A DNA stretch of 7,037 nt from an uncultured Myxococcales bacterium (GTDB taxonomy: Bacteria; Myxococcota_A; Bradymonadia; Bradymonadales; Bradymonadaceae), in NCBI GenBank assembly GCA_913058025.1, contig CAJXPN010000225.1:1-7037 (forward strand), given 5' to 3'. The position numbers and the translations under genes were made by a program. The notes under the pieces were generated by a model, which made no database searches, was not told the origin of the DNA, and saw nothing but the letters and a program-made list of their open reading frames with translations. Below are positions 1 to 4,517 of this stretch, one piece after another; position 1 is the stretch's first letter, and every line of letters starts with the position of its first letter.

Positions 1-303
1 CTCGACGCCCCCACCGTCATGCCCGGCTCCTCGCCCGTCACCACGCTAGACCTCTCGGTGCTCTTCACCCCCGGCGCCGCGCTCGAACCGGCGACGCCCT
101 GGCTCGAGCGCTCCGAGGAGGGCGACTGGACGATCACCGACGCCGCTGTCCAGAGCTTCCTCGTCGATCCCGCCTTCTCGCCCACCTTCGAGGTCGCCTC
201 CGGCGACGGCCCAGCCTTCGAGGACGACCCCGCGCTCGCCCTCGACGGCCTCGTCGGCGCGACCTTCACTGGCTTCGAGGCCCTCTACTTCTCGACGTTC
301 TGA
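1..303 (+). CDS. C-terminal end of an unrecognised protein (5'-truncated)
   Basis: The frame is open from base 1 and stops at TGA 301-303, giving 100 residues. The ATG at 19-21 is internal to this open frame and has no convincing Shine-Dalgarno sequence, so the gene most likely begins outside the window and this is its C-terminal part. Third codon positions are strongly G/C, as in the other genes here, which supports real coding. The protein is acidic and rich in Ala, Pro, Asp and aromatic residues, and it ends in YFSTF. I see no catalytic motif, membrane helix or recognised domain. A C-terminal aromatic residue is seen in outer-membrane proteins, but the segment is too short to claim that. 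Its last 19 bases overlap the convergent acetyltransferase gene, so both stop codons lie inside each other's coding sequence. No function is assigned. Confidence 0.65.
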   Translation, partial: LDAPTVMPGSSPVTTLDLSVLFTPGAALEPATPWLERSEEGDWTITDAAVQSFLVDPAFSPTFEVASGDGPAFEDDPALALDGLVGATFTGFEALYFSTF

Positions 304-890
304 CCCGCCGCGCCCGACGCGAGCCTCCTCATCAGCAGCCCGTCGTGCACCACGCCGTCCTGCTCCTCGTACGCGCGCAGCCTCCCGACGACCTCGAACC
401 CGACCCTCCCGTACGCCCGCACCGCCCGCGCGTTCTCCACGCGTGGGTCGATCAGGATCTCGCGCGCGCCCAGCTCATGCTCGAGGTGCGCACACAGCAG
501 CTCGATGATCCGCCCGCCGATCCCTCGCCCCCACAGCTCCGGCTCCCCTATGAACAGGTCCAGCGCCCACGTCCTCGACACGTCGTGTTCGGGAGGGAGC
601 TGGTACTCCTCGGGCGCGTCGACCCGGTAGAACTGCACGTAACCGATCGGCGCTCTCTCATGCGTGATGAACGCCGCCCGTACGGGGCTCTCACCAATGG
701 CTCGCCTCCTGTATGTCTCGCGCGCTTGCGCTGGCGTGCACCGGTGCGACTCGCCACCGTACCAGCGGCGCACGCGCGCATCCTCGAACCACCGGCTGAT
801 CCTGGCCCAGCTCTCGTCTCGATCCAGGATAGGCTCCACGCCAGACGCGCCGTCCAACAGCGGCCCATCGAGCGGCGGCGCGTCGTTCAT
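285..890 (-). CDS. GNAT-family N-acetyltransferase, AAC(6')-Ib-like group
   Basis: This is a 201-residue protein with a GNAT fold, expected to move an acetyl group from acetyl-CoA to an amine in the cytoplasm. Motifs seen: RRWYGGE at 41-47; PIGYVQFYRV at 81-90; the core ALDLFIGEPELWGRGIGGR at about 109-127, holding the acetyl-CoA pyrophosphate-binding loop (GRGIGG); and IDPRVENARAVRAYGRVGF at 147-165. The order and wording of these motifs recall AAC(6')-Ib aminoglycoside acetyltransferases (WYGGE, PIGYxQ, D-x-x-IG, GxGxG, DPxxxNxRAxxxYxxxGF). D111 sits where that family has its conserved active-site aspartate. The same subfamily also contains chromosomal enzymes of unknown substrate and siderophore-type acetyltransferases, so resistance is not established. 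The ATG at 890-888 has a strong GGAGAGGAG Shine-Dalgarno (904-896). The gene starts 25 bp after the 193-residue gene and is probably the last gene of the minus-strand cluster. Confidence 0.9.
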   Translation of the reverse strand: MNDAPPLDGPLLDGASGVEPILDRDESWARISRWFEDARVRRWYGGESHRCTPAQARETYRRRAIGESPVRAAFITHERAPIGYVQFYRVDAPEEYQLPPEHDVSRTWALDLFIGEPELWGRGIGGRIIELLCAHLEHELGAREILIDPRVENARAVRAYGRVGFEVVGRLRAYEEQDGVVHDGLLMRRLASGAAGQNVEK

Positions 891-895
891 CCCCG

Positions 896-904
896 CTCCT
901 CTCC
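896..904 (-). promoter_or_regulatory. Ribosome binding site of the GNAT gene
   Basis: GGAGAGGAG on the minus strand lies 5 bases before the ATG at 890-888, within the 25-bp gap after the preceding gene. It confirms the ATG as the start and shows that the gene has its own ribosome entry site. Confidence 0.7.
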
Positions 905-915
905 ACGCCCTCGCG

Positions 916-1497
916 TCACCTGGACTCCAGCGCGCAGCTGGCGAACGTGTCCGCCGCCATGCCCAGGCCGTCCTCGCCGCCGGACAGGTTCGCCCACAGG
1001 CTCGACCTCGCGCGCGCCGCGCAAAGGATCAGGTCCTCACGGTTCAGCGCTCCACCTCCCGCGGACTCCATCAACTCCGCGAGCCTCTCCAGGTGCGCGC
1101 CCCCGCCCAGCGCGAGCTCGAGCGACAGCGCGTCCGCCTCCTGGCTCAGGTAGACGGCCGCCACCTCCCGCTGCTCCTGGTCGCGTCTCGCATCGGATAC
1201 CTCCGAGATCGCCTGCCCGCCTACCAGCGTCACCGAGGTCCCCGGGACCGTCGCGATCGTCACGCAGATCAACGTCCCCGCCCCCTTCTTCCAGCTCATC
1301 CCGGACGTCCCCGCCTGGATCGCGAAGCACCCCGCCGCCGTCGACAGAACCGCCAGTTTTAGCAGCCCGTAGTACGTCAGAGACGTCACGATAGAGGGGG
1401 GACCTTCATCGTCGTCCTGTGCCCACGCGTTCCCCGACGCGCAGACGAGACACGACACGGTCAGCGCCGCGATCGCCCGATTGATGTGCGTGTGCAT
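916..1497 (-). CDS. Exported protein with two hydrophobic segments, weakly DUF3015-like
   Basis: This 193-residue protein begins with a clear signal peptide: a short basic start, a hydrophobic core (AIAALTVSCLVCA) and a probable cleavage after AWA at residue 26. Two further hydrophobic, Gly/Ser/Thr-rich stretches follow at about 36-62 and 72-98, which could be membrane helices or buried strands. Residues 99-193 are mainly helical and hydrophilic. The piece YLSQEADALSLELALGGG through HLERLAELM (about 116-142) recalls the conserved C-terminal helix of DUF3015 envelope proteins (LxxExAxGxGexLxxLAxLx). The N-terminal DUF3015 pattern is not evident, so this is only a suggestion. Cysteines at 159 and 188 could pair after export. 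The ATG at 1497-1495 has GAGGAG about 10 bases upstream. The gene follows the beta-barrel gene by 17 bp and precedes the GNAT gene by 25 bp, which suggests one transcript. Function is unknown. Confidence 0.75.
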   Translation of the reverse strand: MHTHINRAIAALTVSCLVCASGNAWAQDDDEGPPSIVTSLTYYGLLKLAVLSTAAGCFAIQAGTSGMSWKKGAGTLICVTIATVPGTSVTLVGGQAISEVSDARRDQEQREVAAVYLSQEADALSLELALGGGAHLERLAELMESAGGGALNREDLILCAARARSSLWANLSGGEDGLGMAADTFASCALESR

Positions 1498-1514
1498 CTG
1501 ACTGAAACTCCTCG

Positions 1515-2966
1515 CTAAAATCTGTATTCGAGCCCGAGGTCCGCCCCCAGCGGGAAGTTCAGCTCGCTCCCCCCTGCGAGGAAGAAGTAGCTCCCCGACG
1601 CGCGCGCGATCAGCTCCAGGCTCCGGTCCAGCCTGTACGAGATCGATGGCCGCGCGTTCACCCCCAACATCAGCCCGTACTCGTCGTACGTGATCTGATC
1701 GAGGTCCGGGTTACAGTCCGTGCGCGTCACGCACGGCACGTTCCCCCACACCGCGAACTCCGAGACGTGCGTCAGGTCACCCGCGACCTGCATCGACGCC
1801 CTCCAGTTCCCCAACCTGTAGCCCAGCTCCGCGCCCAGGAACCCCCGGATCGTCGGGAAGCTCTCCGTGGCCACGAGCCCGGAGTACTGCGACTGCGACG
1901 TCAGCACCTGCACCGACGACACCAGCCCGAAGTCCCTCGTCAGCAGCCACTGCGCGCCCAACCCCAGGCCGTAGTTCCCGAACGGCACGTCCAGCGTGCG
2001 CGGGTACCTCAGGAACGACGTGTAGCTCATGCTCACCTGGATGCTCAGCGGGCTCCGCCCCTGCGACGGCGGCACGATCGGCCTCGCGTCCTCCTGCGCC
2101 TCCCTCAAGCAGCTCGCATGGCGCGACATCAGCCGCCCCGTCGCGTCCTCGACCCGCGCCGCCGTCGGCCCCGTGAGCAGCGCGCGCTCGGTCACGTCGA
2201 ACGCATCCCGCGCCGCCACGAACGGGAACAGCAACACCTCGACCTGACCCCCCTGCGCCGGCAGCGCCGCCGAGAAGTACACCACGTCCGCGTCCAGCCT
2301 CGACGCGATCGCCCTCGCCCTCGCCACGAACCGCTGCGGCCCCAACCTCAGGTCCCGCTCCAGCCCTCGCCGCGCCTGCGCGTACGCGTCCACGGCGTCG
2401 TCGGGCCAGTACCCCCGCTGGAGCTCGCGCGACGCGTCCAGCAGGATCATCCGCTGCATGTGCTCGATCGCCGTGAGCGTTCGCTTCTCGTCGAGCTCCG
2501 AGAGCGCCAGGTACAGCAGCACCTCGGCGACCTCCTCGGGCGCCGTCAGGTCGTGGAGCAGCGCGTCGTAGTACTCCAGCGCGCGGCCGAGCAGGTCCAG
2601 CGCGCGCGCGCGGTCGAGCTGCCGGAACGCCTCCAGCCCGAGCTGCGTCGCGTCCCTCGCCAGCTTCAGCTGCGCCTCGTGATTCGCCGTCTCCTCGAGC
2701 TCCGACTCCAGCGACGCCCCGCCCACGTACGCGTAGTCCTCCGGGTGCGTGGCCACGTACCTCGCCGCCGCGCGCCTCATCCCCTCGTCGAGCCTGGCCT
2801 CTCCGCTCCCCTCGAGCTCCGCGCCCACGAACTGGAACCCGTCGGCCAGCACCGCGCGCCGCGCGGGCTCCTCCCTCGCGGCCTGCGCGTGGGCGAGCGA
2901 CGGCGCACACACCGCGCACACCGCCATGACACACCACACCAGCCTCGCTCGCTCGGGGCTCGTCAT
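1515..2966 (-). CDS. Exported helical-repeat protein with C-terminal outer-membrane beta-barrel
   Basis: This 483-residue protein has a signal peptide (hydrophobic LVWCVMAVCAVCAPSLAHA, likely cut after A27). Residues about 95-205 are amphipathic helices resembling TPR repeats (EAFRQLDRARALDLLGRALEYY, LLYLALSELDEKRTLTAIEHM), ending in a YWPDDAVDAYAQARRGLE segment. Residues about 210-290 look like an alpha/beta domain (AIASRLDADVVYFSAALP). From about 305 to the end the sequence alternates polar and hydrophobic residues in beta-strand fashion (GNYGLGLGAQWLLTRDFGLV, GFLGAELGYRLGNWRASMQV) and finishes in LGLEYRF. A C-terminal phenylalanine after an alternating strand is the classic outer-membrane barrel signal. 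C412 and C418 could form a loop disulphide. The family is not one I can name. The ATG at 2966-2964 overlaps the stop of the small upstream ORF (ATGA). This is the central gene of the cluster and is probably envelope-located, with a periplasmic repeat domain. Confidence 0.85.
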   Translation of the reverse strand: MTSPERARLVWCVMAVCAVCAPSLAHAQAAREEPARRAVLADGFQFVGAELEGSGEARLDEGMRRAAARYVATHPEDYAYVGGASLESELEETANHEAQLKLARDATQLGLEAFRQLDRARALDLLGRALEYYDALLHDLTAPEEVAEVLLYLALSELDEKRTLTAIEHMQRMILLDASRELQRGYWPDDAVDAYAQARRGLERDLRLGPQRFVARARAIASRLDADVVYFSAALPAQGGQVEVLLFPFVAARDAFDVTERALLTGPTAARVEDATGRLMSRHASCLREAQEDARPIVPPSQGRSPLSIQVSMSYTSFLRYPRTLDVPFGNYGLGLGAQWLLTRDFGLVSSVQVLTSQSQYSGLVATESFPTIRGFLGAELGYRLGNWRASMQVAGDLTHVSEFAVWGNVPCVTRTDCNPDLDQITYDEYGLMLGVNARPSISYRLDRSLELIARASGSYFFLAGGSELNFPLGADLGLEYRF

Positions 2967-3088
2967 GTGTTGGGCGCCTTCTCGAGCTCGTTCTGCGTAT
3001 GCTCCACCTCGAGCAACCCGGGCCTCTCACCGTCGAGCACGACCGTGCACGGCGTCGCCCCTCCGATCCAGCCCTGAACACGGATCAT
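2963..3088 (-). CDS. Small 41-residue protein, translationally coupled to the beta-barrel gene
   Basis: This short reading frame runs ATG 3088-3086 to TGA 2965-2963 and begins MIRVQGWIGGATPCTVV. Three points favour it being real. AGGAG at 3101-3097 lies 8 bases before the ATG. Thirty-five of 41 third codon positions are G or C, whereas extending to the upstream in-frame GTG adds 15 codons with only 7 of 15. Its stop also overlaps the start of the 483-residue gene as ATGA, a standard coupling arrangement. There is no signal peptide or membrane helix. The central TPCTVVLDGERPG resembles the heart of a PEGA domain (PxxAxVxLDGxxxG) but is too short for a full one. It could also act as a leader ORF whose translation drives the barrel gene. 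No function is assigned. Confidence 0.45.
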   Translation of the reverse strand: MIRVQGWIGGATPCTVVLDGERPGLLEVEHTQNELEKAPNT

Positions 3089-3252
3089 TACCTCATCTCC
3101 TGTCACTCGAATGGGCACTGTGATTCCCGTCACCCGCGCCCGACGATACTACACGCATCACCTCGGAGCGAACCGCTGCTCGACCGTTCACAAAGCGCAC
3201 GCTGGACTCGCCCATGTGCTCGATCGTGGCCCCCGACACACAGTGCCGGTCA

Positions 3253-4284
3253 TCACGGGTCACTCTCGACGATGATGGTCTTCTTCCCCTTCTTGTCTCG
3301 TCGAAACTTTGGATGGCGGGTCAGACGCTCGACGACGACGACATCGACCTCGGTCAGCACTTCGCTCGCGGTCCTCCTCGTGAACTCTGCGTTCTCCTCA
3401 TCAGGACGCTGCGGTGAAAAGTCGAGCCTCTCGGCGTCCTGCCTCGCCAACGTGAGCAGCAACGCATGCTCGACCGGCACGTCGAGCTCGACCACCACTC
3501 TGTCCTCCTCTCTTCGTGCGCGCTCGATGCGCACCTGTTGAAGGAGCGTGATCGTCGTCACGGTCGCTGACGCCCCCGCTCGCTCGGCCGACGCCTCGTC
3601 CGCGGTCTGCTTGAATGTGACCGTGAACTCTCCGGACACTCCGTCTCGGAGCTGCGCCAACGCCCGCGGAGAGTGCTCCACCTCCAACGCCACCCTCCTC
3701 GTCTCACCTCCCTTCACGCCCGTGAGGTTGGAACCGTTATTTGGTGAGGTCGGCTCGAACGTGGCGATCATCTCCCTGACCGTACGTCTCGTCCCGGACA
3801 AGCGCCCATCGTCTCCTTTTGGACGCCCCCAGATGTGAAGGTCCATGTCCTCGCTGGTCTCCAACGCGAACAGGCCCTCTTTCTCGTCGATCGTCATGAA
3901 CAGCGTCAGAGAGCAGGCCCTTTCGTCACACGCGTTGCCCACCACCTCGATGTCCTGAAAGGCGACGACCCCTGCACCGGATATCCCTCTGTCGCTCTTC
4001 GGGCCCTTCATCTCGTACGTCACGAACACGTCGACACGCTCGCCCGCCTTCACATGCCTGGCCCGCGCCGCCGAGAGGTCGAGCGTCACCGCCCGCTTCC
4101 CCTTTGGGACCTCGTGCGCTGCCTTCGCGGGGGCCTCCGCCTCGTCGGGCGCGCTCGGGATGTGGACCGGGTACGTACGTACCACCGAAGGCGTCGACTC
4201 CTCCGCGCCCTTGGGCACCCACTCGCTGCTGCATGCCGAGCACGCCAGCACACACCCACAAACGATTGCTACGAAACGCTCCAT
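3253..4284 (-). CDS. Putative lipoprotein with two CpaB/RcpC-like domains
   Basis: From the ATG at 4284 this gives 343 residues. The frame stays open upstream to 4440, but that extension is basic and lacks a signal peptide. The chosen ATG follows a GGGAG ribosome site and begins an export signal (MERFVAIVCGCVLAC) with a lipobox-like VLAC at 12-15. The serine after that cysteine would favour the outer membrane. Residues 62-155 match the CpaB/RcpC pattern of Flp/Tad pilus assembly proteins: RAVTLDLSAARARHVKAGER, then VDVFVTYE, VVAFQDIEVVG and LTLFMTIDEKEGLFALETS, ending HIWGRP. Residues about 194-294 repeat the pattern: RRVALEVEHSPRALAQLRDG, FTVTFKQ, TTITLLQQVRIERA, VVVELDVPVEHALLLTLA, ending FSPQRP. 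The SAF domain usual in CpaB is missing. C119 and C124 may pair. The tail (325-343) is lysine-rich. The domain assignment is by eye; a role in a Tad-like machine is inferred. Confidence 0.75.
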   Translation of the reverse strand: MERFVAIVCGCVLACSACSSEWVPKGAEESTPSVVRTYPVHIPSAPDEAEAPAKAAHEVPKGKRAVTLDLSAARARHVKAGERVDVFVTYEMKGPKSDRGISGAGVVAFQDIEVVGNACDERACSLTLFMTIDEKEGLFALETSEDMDLHIWGRPKGDDGRLSGTRRTVREMIATFEPTSPNNGSNLTGVKGGETRRVALEVEHSPRALAQLRDGVSGEFTVTFKQTADEASAERAGASATVTTITLLQQVRIERARREEDRVVVELDVPVEHALLLTLARQDAERLDFSPQRPDEENAEFTRRTASEVLTEVDVVVVERLTRHPKFRRDKKGKKTIIVESDP

Positions 4285-4290
4285 GACCAT

Positions 4291-4295
4291 CTCCC
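4291..4295 (-). promoter_or_regulatory. Ribosome binding site that decides the start of the CpaB-like lipoprotein
   Basis: GGGAG on the minus strand is followed by ATGGTC and then the ATG at 4284-4282, giving a 6-base spacing. The alternative ATG at 4290-4288 directly abuts the GGGAG and is therefore less likely. This site, together with the signal peptide that starts immediately afterwards, argues against starting at 4440. Confidence 0.6.
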
Positions 4296-4505
4296 AATGC
4301 CGTCGAACCGTGGCGTGCTTCGTCCTCGTCGCACATTCATCCATCCCTTTATACACTTGCGATCGGCTGCTCCGCACATTCCATCGCGTCCGATCCGGCA
4401 CGTCCTCACGAGCCCAATGCGCGCTCGCGCTTGATTCCACCGCCTATTTTGCACAACCTCTCCGTCGGCGTCGTGGTCGACGCCCCCCATCGCCAGCCCC
4501 CCATC

Positions 4506-4511
4506 AGGTGA
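4506..4511 (+). promoter_or_regulatory. Ribosome binding site of the aspartate kinase gene
   Basis: AGGTGA lies 6 bases before the ATG at 4518-4520. The start also puts the KFGGTS motif at residues 7-12, where aspartate kinases carry it, so this start is well supported. Confidence 0.7.
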
Positions 4512-4517
4512 GCCTTC

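Larger units (their letters stand above)
4285..4517. promoter_or_regulatory. Divergent intergenic region, probable promoters for both directions
   Basis: This gap lies between the divergently transcribed lipoprotein gene (minus) and the aspartate kinase gene (plus), so both promoters should be here. It is more AT-rich than the coding sequence around it. On the minus strand TATAAA at 4353-4348 is a plausible -10 element, 63 bases before the lipoprotein ATG, but no good -35 stands at the right distance. On the plus side, ATTCCACCGCCTATTTTGC (about 4434-4452) is the AT-richest stretch, and again no standard hexamer pair is clear. I see no operator repeat, riboswitch or attenuator leader with repeated threonine, lysine or methionine codons. 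Confidence 0.4.

Noticed and set aside
345..1394. Long plus-strand open frame opposite the GNAT and 193-residue genes
   Set aside because: It is rich in Arg and Pro, has no motifs, and lies antisense to two well-supported genes. Such frames are common in high-GC DNA.
1767..3077. Long frames (plus and alternative minus) over the beta-barrel gene
   Set aside because: Both are Arg/His- or Gly/Arg-rich shadow translations. The minus-strand frame with signal peptide and terminal phenylalanine is clearly the real one.
3188..3251. 21-residue ORF starting at the ATG that overlaps the lipoprotein stop
   Set aside because: It is very short, with no motif and no conservation evidence. The overlap GTGATGA alone is not enough.
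4171..4182. GTACGTACGTAC palindromic repeat
   Set aside because: It lies inside the lipoprotein coding sequence (encoding RTY within VVRTYPV), is only 12 bases long and has no flanking symmetry, so it is probably chance.
4285..4440. N-terminal extension of the lipoprotein gene to the ATG at 4440
   Set aside because: The extra 52 residues are basic and unlike an export signal, and they would bury a good signal peptide with lipobox. The GGGAG site supports the start at 4284.
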